Positions 17,981-27,955 of a stretch of 64,000 nucleotides of DNA are shown piece by piece. Below the pieces are notes generated by a model. The model saw only the letters and a list, made by a program, of their open reading frames with translations, ran no database searches and was not told the DNA's origin. Origin of the DNA: Chitinophagaceae bacterium (GTDB taxonomy: Bacteria; Bacteroidota; Bacteroidia; Chitinophagales; Chitinophagaceae); NCBI GenBank assembly GCA_022843585.1, contig JALHNJ010000001.1, positions 558,001-622,000 of the forward strand. Direction: 5' to 3'. Within the stretch, counting starts at the first letter, position 1, and each line of letters opens with the position of its first letter. The translations under genes and the position numbers were made by a program.

Positions 17981-19603
17981 ATGAGTATTAGTACGAAGCA
18001 TCTCAAATCAGATTTACCAGCAGGTCTTGTAGTTTTTTTAGTAGCACTGCCTTTGTGCCTTGGCATTTCCATTGCCAGTGGGGCCACTCCCTTTAGCGGT
18101 TTAATAGCCGGTATTGTTGGTGGCATAGTTGTAGGTGCATTGAGTAATTCACCCTTAAGTGTAAGTGGCCCTGCGGCAGGACTTGCTACATTGGTAGCCG
18201 GTGCTATCACTGCTATTGGTGGCTTACAGAATTACAACCTGTTTTTATGTGCCGTTGTATTGGCCGGTGTAATACAAATTGGTCTGGGTGCACTTAAACT
18301 GGGTGGTATTGCCAATTATATTCCCGGAAGTGTTATCAAAGGGATGCTTACGAGTATTGGTATTCTCATTATTGCTAAACAGATTCCGCATGCATTCGGA
18401 AAGGATACAGATAAGCAAGGGCATATTACAGAACTATTCCCGTACGGTAATGAAGACTGGCATGAATTATTGATACCCCTTCAACAAATCGAAGTAGGAG
18501 TGGTCATAATTTCGATTGTATCGATTTTAATAATGATATTTTGGGATCGTTCCTCATTAAAAAAGAAAATCCCTTTTATTCCAAGTGCTTTGGTAGCGGT
18601 GGTTGCCGCTGTAATAATTAATCAGATTTGGATTTCGTCTGGCAGTAAAATGCAGATCGTAGAAGCACCCCATCTGGTTAATTTGCCAGTAGCACAAAGT
18701 GCTGGTGATTTTTTTAGTTTTTTTACCCTTCCGGATTTTAGCGGGTTTACCAATGGGACAGTTATTATGTATGCATTTATTATTGCCTTAATTGCATCGT
18801 TAGAAACATTGTTAAGTATTGAAGCGATTGATAATCTTGATCCGCAACGAAGAGTTACCAATACCAACAGGGAGCTATTTGCTCAAGGAGTAGGTAATAC
18901 AGTATCGGGTATGATTGGAGGTTTACCTATCACTAGTGTAATTGTTCGAAGCAGTGCCAATGTTAACGCAGGGGGAAGAACAAAGTTATCCACTATCTTT
19001 CATGCATCGTTATTACTTGTAAGCGTAATATCAATACCGCTGATATTAAATAAAATTCCGTTGGCCGCTCTGGCAGCTATTCTTATTCTAACTGGGTGGA
19101 AACTGGCAAAGCCAGCTGTATTTAAAGGCTTTTGGAAAGCGGGGAAATACCAGTTTATTCCATTTATTGTAACCGTTATTGTTATTATTGCAATTGATCT
19201 TTTCCAGGTGGCTCCGGTTTTAAGCGGAAAGGGTTTAATTATTGGTGTATTTGCGGGTATTATTGCTGCAACAGGCGCTATTTTACATGGAAATCTTAAA
19301 AATTCCTATTATTTCCATAGCGCAAAACATAAGCAAGGCGATACCATTACTGTACGCCTTTCAGAAGAAGTATCCTTTTTAAATAAAGCAGCCATACGGC
19401 AAACACTGGACCATATGCCGGAGAATTCTTCTGTTGTAATTGATGCATCTAATACCAAGTATATCGACTATGATGTATTGGAACTGATTAAAGAATTTAG
19501 CAGTATCAAGGCCCCTTTGAAAAATATTTCGCTGGAATTGAAAGGATTTAAAGAAGTTTATAAAATAGAAAACACATCTATGGTTCAATCTGGCACTAAA
19601 TAA
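17981..19603 (+). CDS. SulP-family anion (probably bicarbonate) transporter
   Basis: The 540-residue protein has the SulP membrane core (LPAGLVVFLVALPLCLGISIASG near residue 11, SVSGPAAGLATLV, and GMIGGLPITSVIVRSSANVNAG). A C-terminal STAS domain follows from about residue 445 (RLSEEVSFLNKAAIRQTL, VVIDASNTKYIDYDVLELI). SulP proteins move sulfate, bicarbonate or dicarboxylates. The cyanobacterial BicA is a Na+-dependent bicarbonate member. Placement directly between a carbonic anhydrase and dabA favours bicarbonate here, by inference. It is paralogous to the SulP at 30416-31972. Confidence 0.9.
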   Translation: MSISTKHLKSDLPAGLVVFLVALPLCLGISIASGATPFSGLIAGIVGGIVVGALSNSPLSVSGPAAGLATLVAGAITAIGGLQNYNLFLCAVVLAGVIQIGLGALKLGGIANYIPGSVIKGMLTSIGILIIAKQIPHAFGKDTDKQGHITELFPYGNEDWHELLIPLQQIEVGVVIISIVSILIMIFWDRSSLKKKIPFIPSALVAVVAAVIINQIWISSGSKMQIVEAPHLVNLPVAQSAGDFFSFFTLPDFSGFTNGTVIMYAFIIALIASLETLLSIEAIDNLDPQRRVTNTNRELFAQGVGNTVSGMIGGLPITSVIVRSSANVNAGGRTKLSTIFHASLLLVSVISIPLILNKIPLAALAAILILTGWKLAKPAVFKGFWKAGKYQFIPFIVTVIVIIAIDLFQVAPVLSGKGLIIGVFAGIIAATGAILHGNLKNSYYFHSAKHKQGDTITVRLSEEVSFLNKAAIRQTLDHMPENSSVVIDASNTKYIDYDVLELIKEFSSIKAPLKNISLELKGFKEVYKIENTSMVQSGTK

Positions 19604-19609
19604 CGTTAA

Positions 19610-22177
19610 ATGGGTTCAAACTTTGATGAAGACCATATACTGCATGAATTAAAACATTATTTGCCTTCGCAGCAGGCATTGAAGGATTTTATCCATCACA
19701 ATTCGTTGCATGCTTTCCAGCATATGAAATTTTATGACGCCATTTTTAAGGCGTCTAAAATTTTTGGATTCCAGGTGCATTTGCAATTGCCGGAATACCG
19801 TGCCATGTTCACAACCGGAAGAATACGGGAAGATGTGCTTCATATGGTGATTGCAAATAAGAAGGGCAAAGATGCTGTACAAGAATGGAAACAGAAGCTT
19901 ATCAAGCAGGATTTCGATACGATGAATCATCCAAGAATAGGACAATTAAGAAAATACTGGAAAGAGGTATATCACTTCGATTTAGATAATAACGTTCACC
20001 CACTCCTTTTTCGCATCCTTTGTGCTTTTTTAGATCAGGGCATTGCAATTGATAGTTTTCCGGTAGTGAATAAGCCTTTTATTGAAAGTGTAAGGGAGTT
20101 GGAACAAAATAGTTTTGTCAGTTTCTTTAAAACAAAAACTGTACGACAAAAATTTCTATCCGGTAATTATTCTATCCTGGAGTTATTAAAAACAATTGTT
20201 GGTAAAGAAGAGTACTTCGAACAATACATATTCGACCAGCAATTTGCGCATCATGGATGGAGCGGTTTTGTAAGTGCGGTGGAAGACAATCCACATACTT
20301 TGCTTGACAGGAAGCAGATAACTTTGAAAGAATTACTGGAGTTTGAGTTGTTGATGGAACTGGATGCACTCCATCATGCATTGGGGAATAAATGGCAACC
20401 GTTAACTAATCATGTTACGGTACCGCCGGTTAATTTATTTGCTGATGTTCCTAAAACAGAATTGGCAGAAGTAATAGAACTCTGGCAAGATGCTTTTGAA
20501 TGGAGTTACTATGACTCGGTGTTGAAAGGAATCAGCATGTCTGATGAAAAAAGAATGGCCGTAAATGGCCAGGGCCTTATCAGTACATCTTCAACCGAAC
20601 AGGCCGGCCCTTCGCTTCAGGCTATTTTTTGTATTGACGAAAGAGAAGATTCAATCCGACGCCACATTGAAGCTGTAGATAAAAAATCGGAAACATTTGG
20701 CGCACCGGGTTTCTTTGGTGTTGAATTTTACTTTCAACAAGAAGGCGGTAAGTTTTACGATAAGCTTTGCCCGGCACCCGTTACACCAAAATACCTGATC
20801 AAAGAATCTGATGCCAAATCAATACGAAAAGGTGAATTGATCTATACAAAGCTTACACATGGAATTTTATCAGGATTTCTTTTAAGCATCAGTTTTGGTT
20901 TTTGGGCACTTGTAAAAAAGATACAGTTATTGTTTAGCCCTAAAATGAGCCCGGCTATTTCGGATGCTTATGCGCATATGGATAAGCTGTCAACACTCAC
21001 AATCGAAAATAAAAATCCGGCCAATATTGAAAACGGATTACAGGTAGGCTATACTCTGGATGAAATGGTAACCAGAGGGGAAAATTTTTTACGGGGTATT
21101 GGCCTGATCAAAAATTTTGCACCTATTGTTTATTTTGTGGCACATGGCAGTAGTAGTGCCAATAATCCGCATCACGGCGCACATGATTGTGGTGCCTGCA
21201 GCGGACGACCTGGAGCAACCAATGCAAGAGTACAGTCCTTTATTTTAAATCATAAAAAAGTAAGAGAAGTATTAGCAACAAAAGGAATTGTTATTCCTGC
21301 TACTACACAGTTCATCGGTAGTATGCATGATACAGCGGCAGATGTGTGGGGTTATTATGATGAAGATATACTCACTCCTGCAAATGCTCAATTGCATTTA
21401 ATCAACAAACAAAACTTCGAAACAGCTTTGAACCTTAATGCAAAGGAAAGAAGCCGCCGTTTTGCTTCCATCAATACAAAACAGGAATTAGAACAGGTAC
21501 GCAAAGCCATTCACAGCCGGTCGGTTTCTTTGTTTGAGCCAAGACCTGAACTGGGACATGGCACCAACACTTTAGCTATTATCGGTCGCCGACAAACAAC
21601 TAAAGGTTTATTTCTCGACAGAAGAGCTTTCTTAAATAGTTATGATTATACAACAGATCCAGACGGAGCAATTTTAACAGCGGTAATGCGGCCGATCGGT
21701 TTGGTTTGTGGTGGTATTAATCTGGAATATTATTTCTCCAGGGTTGATAACATAAAAATGGGAGCTGGTACTAAACTGCCGCATAATGTAGTGGGTTTGT
21801 TTGGTGTGGCTAATAGCAGTGATGGTGATTTGCGCCCTGGCCTTCCCTGGCAAATGATTGAAGTACATGATCCTGTTCGCTTGTTGGTGATTGTGGAGCA
21901 CCAGCCGGACATTGTTTTGAAAGCTATTCAATCATCACCAGAAGTGTTTGAATGGTATAATAATGAGTGGGTGCATATCGTAGCATTGCACCCGGTAGAA
22001 AAACAATTTTACTATTTTAAGAAAGGTTCCTTTGTAAAATATGATCCCATTACTAATGCCAGTGAGATAAAAACAATTCACAACATGGAAGAGTTTATTG
22101 AAGGGGCAAAGGAGATGGAAACAAATCAAATTGTACATGCCACGGAAGAGAATTTGCCAGTGTATTTGCTCGATTAG
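19610..22177 (+). CDS. dabA: DabA, zinc-containing subunit of the CO2-uptake complex (DUF2309)
   Basis: The 855-residue protein is a full-length member of the family once called DUF2309, now DabA. DabA forms an energy-coupled CO2 hydration complex with DabB. The zinc-site residues defined in Halothiobacillus DabA (Cys351, Asp353, His524, Cys539) have counterparts here at Cys341 and Asp343 (CIDEREDS), His512 (AHGSSS) and Cys527 (HDCGACSG), with nearly identical spacing. It is a carbonic-anhydrase-like peripheral membrane protein on the cytoplasmic side. It sits 6 bp after SulP and 18 bp before dabB. Gene order is dabA-dabB, opposite to the well-studied dabB-dabA arrangement. Confidence 0.93.
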   Translation: MGSNFDEDHILHELKHYLPSQQALKDFIHHNSLHAFQHMKFYDAIFKASKIFGFQVHLQLPEYRAMFTTGRIREDVLHMVIANKKGKDAVQEWKQKLIKQDFDTMNHPRIGQLRKYWKEVYHFDLDNNVHPLLFRILCAFLDQGIAIDSFPVVNKPFIESVRELEQNSFVSFFKTKTVRQKFLSGNYSILELLKTIVGKEEYFEQYIFDQQFAHHGWSGFVSAVEDNPHTLLDRKQITLKELLEFELLMELDALHHALGNKWQPLTNHVTVPPVNLFADVPKTELAEVIELWQDAFEWSYYDSVLKGISMSDEKRMAVNGQGLISTSSTEQAGPSLQAIFCIDEREDSIRRHIEAVDKKSETFGAPGFFGVEFYFQQEGGKFYDKLCPAPVTPKYLIKESDAKSIRKGELIYTKLTHGILSGFLLSISFGFWALVKKIQLLFSPKMSPAISDAYAHMDKLSTLTIENKNPANIENGLQVGYTLDEMVTRGENFLRGIGLIKNFAPIVYFVAHGSSSANNPHHGAHDCGACSGRPGATNARVQSFILNHKKVREVLATKGIVIPATTQFIGSMHDTAADVWGYYDEDILTPANAQLHLINKQNFETALNLNAKERSRRFASINTKQELEQVRKAIHSRSVSLFEPRPELGHGTNTLAIIGRRQTTKGLFLDRRAFLNSYDYTTDPDGAILTAVMRPIGLVCGGINLEYYFSRVDNIKMGAGTKLPHNVVGLFGVANSSDGDLRPGLPWQMIEVHDPVRLLVIVEHQPDIVLKAIQSSPEVFEWYNNEWVHIVALHPVEKQFYYFKKGSFVKYDPITNASEIKTIHNMEEFIEGAKEMETNQIVHATEENLPVYLLD

Positions 22178-22195
22178 ATAAAGAATAAAAACTAC

Positions 22196-24052
22196 ATGAA
22201 CCAGTTACTTATTTTATTTATCGCCATACCGCTGCTGGCTTTCTTTGCTACTTTGCTATGGCAAAATAAAAGTGAAAAAGCGATTGGTACAATTGTGCGG
22301 TTCGCCAAGGTTGCTAACATTTTAATTGCACTTGTATTTCTGGGCTGGTGGATAGTGAATGGTTTCGACTCTTTGGCTTATAGAGCGGTCACTCTTTACC
22401 AAACTGACAATTTTGTTTTTGCTATTCAGTTATATTATGATGAGGTAACAGCTGTTTTCAGCATTGTCGGTGCTTTCTTATTCTTTTTAGTAGCAACCTT
22501 CAGTAAGTATTATATGCATCGGGATGAAGGCTACAAACGTTTCTTCAACACAATATTGTTGTTTGCAACAGCGTATAACTTTATTATACTGGCAGGCAAC
22601 TTTGAAACCTTATTTATCGGTTGGGAGATTAAAGGTGTATGCTCTTTTATTCTAATCGCTTTTTATCGCAACCGCTATTTGCCGGTAAAAAATGCTTTCA
22701 AAGCAGTTTCCAACTATCGTATCAGTGATGTGGCTTTAATGCTTGCCATGTGGATGATGCACCATCTTACGCATCAAAATATCAATTTCTCTCAATTGGG
22801 CGAAGCCAAGGAAATTGCTATCGCTGCAAACCATGCTGGCATGGCCATCTTTATAGTTTGTATGATCATATTACCGGCAACTATCAAATCGGCGCAGTTT
22901 CCTTTCACTACCTGGTTACCACGAGCAATGGAAGGTCCCACTGCGTCCTCAGCAATTTTTTATGGTTCACTAAGTGTACATATTGGTGTTTTCTTATTAT
23001 TACGTACCCATCCTTTCTGGGAAGATATGTTGTTGGCAAAAATCGTCATTATCGTTATTGGTGCAATAACAGCTATCATGGCAACTATGATTGCAAGAGT
23101 GCAGCCTACGGTTAAAACGCAAATTGCTTATTCATCTGCGGCGCAAATTGGGTTGATGTTTATCGAAATAGCATTAGGCTTTCATTGGCTGGTATTGGTG
23201 CATTTTGCAGGCAACGCATTTTTAAGAACCTACCAGCTGCTGGTTTCACCTTCGGTATTAAACTATCTGGTGCATCACCAGTTTTTTCATTACGTCAAGC
23301 CAACCCAAAAGCTTTTATCTAAAGTAAAGACGTCTTTCTATATGCTTGGGATTAAAGAATGGAATCTGGATACAGTTATGTTTAGATTCCTGTGGAGTCC
23401 TTTTAAATGGATTGGCAGAAGATTACAATTTTTACAGTCTAATATTTTCATTGCTATGCTGGGTATTGCCGGTGTAGCACTTTTGATTATCGGGTATATG
23501 AACAAGGAAACTATTCCATCATTGAATGGTGCCTTGCCTATTATTTTAATGAGTATTGCATTATTAGTTATTCTTTTTGCATTTTCTTACCGGCAGTCTG
23601 CATTAAAGGCCTGGATATACCTGCTGACAGGACATTTGTTTATCATGGCAGCCGTATTGTTCAATGCGCCTCATATCTACCTGGTAGAAATAATATTTTA
23701 TGCCAGCGGTGTGTTGGTCGCTTTTCTGTTGGGCTATTTTTGCCTGCAAAAAATTAAGGGTATTGATAATGATATTTCACTAAACCAGTTTCATGGTTAT
23801 GTGTATGAAGAAAATACAACAGGATTTTTATTTTTAGTAGCAGCAATGGGGATGCTGGGGTTCCCGCTAACTGCGGCCTTTATAGGCATTGACGTACTGT
23901 TTACTTATGTTGGCACTAATCAAATTGTGTTGATAGTGCTGATGGCACTCTGTTTCATCTTTATTGAGTTGTCGGCTTTTCGTATTTTACTACGTATCTT
24001 TTTTGGTCCACATAAAAAGCTTAATCATCCGGTAGCATTCAGAAGTTCGTAA
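22196..24052 (+). CDS. dabB: DabB, NuoL-like proton-channel subunit of the CO2-uptake complex
   Basis: The 618-residue polytopic protein belongs to the proton-conducting NADH-quinone oxidoreductase subunit 5 / Mrp A family. Core segments are LFIGWEIKGVCSFILIAFY, the TM7-type lysine region KSAQFPFTTWLPRAMEGPT, and AQIGLMFIEIALGFHWL. No other complex I or Mrp genes are nearby, and the partner dabA is directly upstream. This identifies it as DabB, which supplies proton motive force to drive CO2 hydration by DabA. It ends 8 bp from the convergent terC-family gene. Confidence 0.9.
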   Translation: MNQLLILFIAIPLLAFFATLLWQNKSEKAIGTIVRFAKVANILIALVFLGWWIVNGFDSLAYRAVTLYQTDNFVFAIQLYYDEVTAVFSIVGAFLFFLVATFSKYYMHRDEGYKRFFNTILLFATAYNFIILAGNFETLFIGWEIKGVCSFILIAFYRNRYLPVKNAFKAVSNYRISDVALMLAMWMMHHLTHQNINFSQLGEAKEIAIAANHAGMAIFIVCMIILPATIKSAQFPFTTWLPRAMEGPTASSAIFYGSLSVHIGVFLLLRTHPFWEDMLLAKIVIIVIGAITAIMATMIARVQPTVKTQIAYSSAAQIGLMFIEIALGFHWLVLVHFAGNAFLRTYQLLVSPSVLNYLVHHQFFHYVKPTQKLLSKVKTSFYMLGIKEWNLDTVMFRFLWSPFKWIGRRLQFLQSNIFIAMLGIAGVALLIIGYMNKETIPSLNGALPIILMSIALLVILFAFSYRQSALKAWIYLLTGHLFIMAAVLFNAPHIYLVEIIFYASGVLVAFLLGYFCLQKIKGIDNDISLNQFHGYVYEENTTGFLFLVAAMGMLGFPLTAAFIGIDVLFTYVGTNQIVLIVLMALCFIFIELSAFRILLRIFFGPHKKLNHPVAFRSS

Positions 24053-24060
24053 TGAATTTA

Positions 24061-24807
24061 TTAAGGTTTAGCATCTTCTTCTGAAAAATGCTCATTTAAT
24101 TTAACGGGAGTTGATTTTTTACCTGCCACTTTCATTTGTATCACATCTACAAGTAATGAAAAAGCCATGGCGAAATAGATATAGCCTTTTGGTATATGCA
24201 CCCCAAAGCCTTCCACCAGCAGTGTAAAACCAATTAACATTAGGAAGCTCAAAGCAAGAATCTTAAATGCCGGATGTTTGTTTACAAAATTGCTGATAGG
24301 TGCTGCTGCAATGAGCATAATAATTACGGTAACAATAACTGCCACATACATTACCCATAATTCATTGGCCAGGCCAACAGCCGTAATTATTGAATCAACG
24401 GAAAAAACCAAGTCCAGTAAAAGTATTTGCCCGATAATACTTGCAAAACTGGCCGTGGTTATTTTCTTCTCGCCATCTTCATGCTCCCCTTCAATTTTAT
24501 GATACATCTCTTTTACACTTTTATATAGTAGAAATAGACCTCCTAGTATCAATATCAGGTCTTTCCCACTAAAGCTGTTGTTGAACAACAAAAACAACTC
24601 ATTATCCAGCTTCATAATTACGGAGATAACTGCCAGCAATCCTAGTCGCATAACCATGGCCAGCAGAATACCCACATTTCTTGCTTTTCGCTGCTGTTCT
24701 GGTGGTAGTTTACCTGCAAGAATAGAAATGAAAATAATATTGTCTATACCCAGCACTACTTCCAAAGCAATAAGTGTAAGAAGCGAAATAATGAGTTGGT
24801 AGTCCAT
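24061..24807 (-). CDS. TerC-family integral membrane protein
   Basis: The 248-residue protein has the TerC/YkoY pattern: ALEVVLGIDNIIFISILAGKLP near residue 14 and LLDLVFSVDSIITAVGLA near residue 130. These are two inverted repeats, each with an acidic residue in the membrane, plus seven or so helices. Characterised relatives export manganese or protect against tellurite and metal stress. It is the last gene of a co-oriented run (ABC, HlyD, TolC, zinc-ribbon protein) with a 20-bp gap from the preceding gene. The role here is uncertain, perhaps divalent cation or pH homeostasis. Confidence 0.85.
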   Translation of the reverse strand: MDYQLIISLLTLIALEVVLGIDNIIFISILAGKLPPEQQRKARNVGILLAMVMRLGLLAVISVIMKLDNELFLLFNNSFSGKDLILILGGLFLLYKSVKEMYHKIEGEHEDGEKKITTASFASIIGQILLLDLVFSVDSIITAVGLANELWVMYVAVIVTVIIMLIAAAPISNFVNKHPAFKILALSFLMLIGFTLLVEGFGVHIPKGYIYFAMAFSLLVDVIQMKVAGKKSTPVKLNEHFSEEDAKP

Positions 24808-24827
24808 AATAAAATAATTAATCTTTT

Positions 24828-25133
24828 TTAATCAAAGTCAAACAAGTTACTTAAAAATCCGCCTCGTCTGCGATTTGGGTTATCATTGTTATTGTTTCTT
24901 CTGCCTTGGCTAAAGAACCCTTCATCATCGTCGTCATCGTCATCATCCAATTGGTTTCTTTTTTTATCATTTTGTTTCAACTGTTGGTTTGATTCCGCAG
25001 TCGCCGACTTTTCAATTATTTTATCTAGCTCGCCTTTATCGAGCCAAACACCCCGGCACTTCGGGCAGTAGTCGATTTCTACTCCTTGTCTTTCTGCCAT
25101 TACCAATAACTCTTCGCAAGATGGACATTTCAT
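24828..25133 (-). CDS. Small zinc-ribbon (TFIIB-type) protein
   Basis: The 101-residue protein starts with a zf-TFIIB-like ribbon: MKCPSCEELLVMAERQGVEI then DYCPKCRGVWLDKGELD, giving two CxxC pairs. The remainder is low-complexity: a run of Asp residues (DDDDDDDD), then Asn/Arg-rich sequence and a final LSNLFDFD. Such proteins are common and uncharacterised, and are thought to bind zinc. It lies between TolC (28-bp gap) and the TerC-family gene, so it is probably co-transcribed with a possible metal transporter. That may hint at a metal link. Confidence 0.8.
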   Translation of the reverse strand: MKCPSCEELLVMAERQGVEIDYCPKCRGVWLDKGELDKIIEKSATAESNQQLKQNDKKRNQLDDDDDDDDEGFFSQGRRNNNNDNPNRRRGGFLSNLFDFD

Positions 25134-25161
25134 GATTTTGATTTTTAGGGTTATGAAATTA

Positions 25162-26640
25162 TTATAATAAATTTCCTGCTGCCCATTGCAGCATATTTTC
25201 TGTTTTAAAAAATTTGGCTTTCAGCTCTTGTAATTTTTGCAAGGCCTCCAATGTTTTATTTTCCCTCGCATTGATAAGGAATAAAGAACTTTCCCCCGCC
25301 TGGAAACGAATTTCTTCGCCCCGCTGCAAGGCATAATAATTCTTGTAAGCCTTCTCTTGTAATACAATCTGTGATTTTAATGTCAATAATTCATTATAGT
25401 AGCTTTTCACTTTGTTTTCTATTTGCAATTGCTTCTGACTTTGTTGCAATCGGGTTTCTGTGATTTTTAATTTTGCTTTTCGGTATTCACCCCTTCCTTC
25501 AGATAGCCGTAGTGGTATCCCTACTGATAATCCATATTGAAAATTATTTTCAAATAAAGGGCCAGTTGCTGTTTTCAGCACATTATATCCTTTGCCTAGT
25601 TGATTGTAACGAAAATTTGCAACCGGTAATAAGTTCTGGAATTTTAATTTCTTTTCAATTCCCAATGCAGCCAACGCATAATTGTATAGCAACAGTTCCG
25701 GATGATTGATGCGGGCAGCAGACAATAAACTATTTAAGTCGGGTATGATTGCTGTATTAAGGTTGATAGTTTGTAAATCAGCATCCGGTACTACTGTTTC
25801 CGGTAAATCATAAGGTTGTGAATCGGCTGTCCATAAATAAATGGATAAATCCAAGCCTGCATTTTGAAAATCTAACCAGGCCTGGCTTTGTAACAACTCA
25901 AAATTTTGTAATTGGGTTAATGCTTCTGTTGTATCAATAGCGGGTCGGTCGCCTAGTTGAAAAGCTGTTTTTACTAATTGCACCCTTTTTTCATTTATCG
26001 CTACCGCATCGGTTAGTATTTTAAAAGCCTGGTATTGCTGTGTCCACGTCCAATAGCTTTTCATTGCATCCAGCAGCAAGTTGTTCAGCATATTTCTTTT
26101 TTCTGCTTCTGAAGCAGTACGATAAATTTTTGCTGTTTGTAATGATGCCCTTCTTTTATCCATCAGCAAATTTTTTGCTAATGGTATGCTGATGCCGAAA
26201 TAGCTGGTTTCTCCCAAAGTTTCCTCTGGGGATGTGCGGCTGCCGGATAATTTTTCTAATCCCGTGCTTACTTCCACGCCAAACCAGGTGGGAATGGTTA
26301 ATTCCGGACGGTTATACAGATAATAGTCACTGCCATCAAATGTTTTTTGTGCGGATTCAATTTTTAGAACCGGGTCAAACATTCCGTTGGCAATAGTTAC
26401 ATCGGCTTTTGCTTTTTCAATAAATATATCGGCTTGCTTTGCAACCGGATGAAATTGTTTTACAATTTCCATTACCTGTTGTGGCGAAAGTGTTTTTTTA
26501 TTTTGATTATTTTGTGCAGCCGAGAATAGAGATAACACTAGCAGTGTAATTATCAGGAAGCAAATAATAAGCAACATCTTGCGCCGGTTATTTCTTCTAC
26601 GTAGCCATTTATACGTTCTGTGTTTTTTATGCGTAATCAT
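25162..26640 (-). CDS. TolC-family outer-membrane efflux protein
   Basis: The 492-residue protein has an N-terminal membrane/signal segment after a basic stretch (MLLIICFLIITLLVLSLF). The long alpha-helical coiled-coil repeats of TolC channel-tunnel proteins follow (for example MEIVKQFHPVAKQADIFIEK and the LLQSQAWLDFQNAGLDL half-repeat). It would form the outer-membrane conduit for the HlyD and ABC proteins encoded just upstream. Its start codon overlaps the hlyD-like stop by 4 bases, indicating translational coupling. The exported substrate is unknown; no small toxin or bacteriocin gene is adjacent. Confidence 0.88.
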   Translation of the reverse strand: MITHKKHRTYKWLRRRNNRRKMLLIICFLIITLLVLSLFSAAQNNQNKKTLSPQQVMEIVKQFHPVAKQADIFIEKAKADVTIANGMFDPVLKIESAQKTFDGSDYYLYNRPELTIPTWFGVEVSTGLEKLSGSRTSPEETLGETSYFGISIPLAKNLLMDKRRASLQTAKIYRTASEAEKRNMLNNLLLDAMKSYWTWTQQYQAFKILTDAVAINEKRVQLVKTAFQLGDRPAIDTTEALTQLQNFELLQSQAWLDFQNAGLDLSIYLWTADSQPYDLPETVVPDADLQTINLNTAIIPDLNSLLSAARINHPELLLYNYALAALGIEKKLKFQNLLPVANFRYNQLGKGYNVLKTATGPLFENNFQYGLSVGIPLRLSEGRGEYRKAKLKITETRLQQSQKQLQIENKVKSYYNELLTLKSQIVLQEKAYKNYYALQRGEEIRFQAGESSLFLINARENKTLEALQKLQELKAKFFKTENMLQWAAGNLL

Positions 26641-27944
26641 TTTATTTGTTTATTTGCATCCAGGAATGGTTTATAATAATCTGGCGGAAAACCATTGATA
26701 TTCCGCCATAGTTCATACCACACCGGTACATCTTTTAATAATGCAATGCCCTGTGCGCCGGCACCAATTTTTAATTGCTTTGGCCAGGGTTTATCTGTTG
26801 GATCTTCTTGTACCAGTACCCTGAATTTTCCATTTATACTTACATTACTTTCTACTGCTACTATCACCCCGCCAAATGTGCCGGATGATGCATTGGGCCA
26901 TCCGCTAAAGACGATTGCCGGAAAACCATCAAAAAGAAAGCGAACTTTTTGTCCGGAAGCTAATAGTGGTAAATCCAGCGGACGAACAAATAGTTCTACT
27001 GCATACTGAATTTTATCGGGTACTATTTCGGCAATCATATCACCCTCTTTTACAAATTCACCAATGCCGGCTTTTTGAGCTTTTACTACTTGTCCGCTTT
27101 GCGATGCCAATACATAATACATACCGTTACGGATATTATAACTGGCGTATTGGTTTTCCAGCTTGGCTATATCTGCCTGTCCGCTGGCGATTTGTGTCAG
27201 TGATTGAAACTGTTCTCCCTGTGCCTTGGTTACTTTTTCAATGTTCTCCTGCTGCAGGGCATTCATTTCGATTTTTGTTATAGTAAGATCCTGTTTGCTA
27301 TTCGCTAATTTATTTTCAGCACTTATTTTTTTAGCCAAGGCATTTTGGTATTGCTGGTTCCTTATTTCTAATTGCGTTAAGGAAACAAGTCCGCTATCAT
27401 ACATGGCTTTTTGGCGGTTGTATTGTTTGGTACCAATTAAAAAATCATTGTTGGCGGCAGCAGCTTCAGCACTGTCGGCCTGCACTTTCAAGTTTAATTG
27501 GTTCAGTTTATTCAGTAACTGGTTTAATTTTAATTGCAAACCAGTATTGATAGCGCCGATCTGCTGGTTGGCTACACCTACTTTGCTTTTATAATATTCA
27601 ACTGATAATTGTTTGCCGGCCAACTGCTCTTGTGTTCGTTGCAACAGATTTGGGTCGAGGTAATCTACTTTTACCTCTGACAACTGTATTAAAGTGTCAC
27701 CAGCTTTTACATAGTCGCCTTCTTTGATATGCCATTTCATTACCCGCCCACCGATAATCGTATTGACTTGTTGAGGCCGCTGATCCTGGTACAAAGTGGT
27801 AACTGAACCCGTTGCTCTTATGTTTTGTGTCCACGGTAGAAATAGGAAAATAATAAAGATGCCTATGCAGAGATAAAACCAAAGCCTTACTTTACTTTTT
27901 TTATCATGCTGATAAATTCGTGTATATGATTTAAAGTCGTTCAT
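26637..27944 (-). CDS. HlyD-family membrane fusion protein
   Basis: The 435-residue adaptor has one N-terminal transmembrane helix (VRLWFYLCIGIFIIFLFLPW). A biotinyl-lipoyl half-domain follows (GGRVMKWHIKEGDYVKAGDTLIQLS), then a long coiled-coil hairpin (about residues 100-260), the second lipoyl half (SGQVVKAQKAGIGEFVKEGD) and a beta-barrel. It bridges the inner-membrane ABC protein and TolC. The gene is 11 bp after the ABC gene and overlaps the tolC-like gene by 4 bases. Length and layout are normal for the family. Confidence 0.88.
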   Translation of the reverse strand: MNDFKSYTRIYQHDKKSKVRLWFYLCIGIFIIFLFLPWTQNIRATGSVTTLYQDQRPQQVNTIIGGRVMKWHIKEGDYVKAGDTLIQLSEVKVDYLDPNLLQRTQEQLAGKQLSVEYYKSKVGVANQQIGAINTGLQLKLNQLLNKLNQLNLKVQADSAEAAAANNDFLIGTKQYNRQKAMYDSGLVSLTQLEIRNQQYQNALAKKISAENKLANSKQDLTITKIEMNALQQENIEKVTKAQGEQFQSLTQIASGQADIAKLENQYASYNIRNGMYYVLASQSGQVVKAQKAGIGEFVKEGDMIAEIVPDKIQYAVELFVRPLDLPLLASGQKVRFLFDGFPAIVFSGWPNASSGTFGGVIVAVESNVSINGKFRVLVQEDPTDKPWPKQLKIGAGAQGIALLKDVPVWYELWRNINGFPPDYYKPFLDANKQIK

Positions 27945-27955
27945 ATTTATTTAGT

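Noticed and set aside
22196-24052. Complex I subunit NuoL or Mrp antiporter subunit
   Set aside because: No other complex I or Mrp genes are nearby and dabA is directly upstream, so DabB is the better call.
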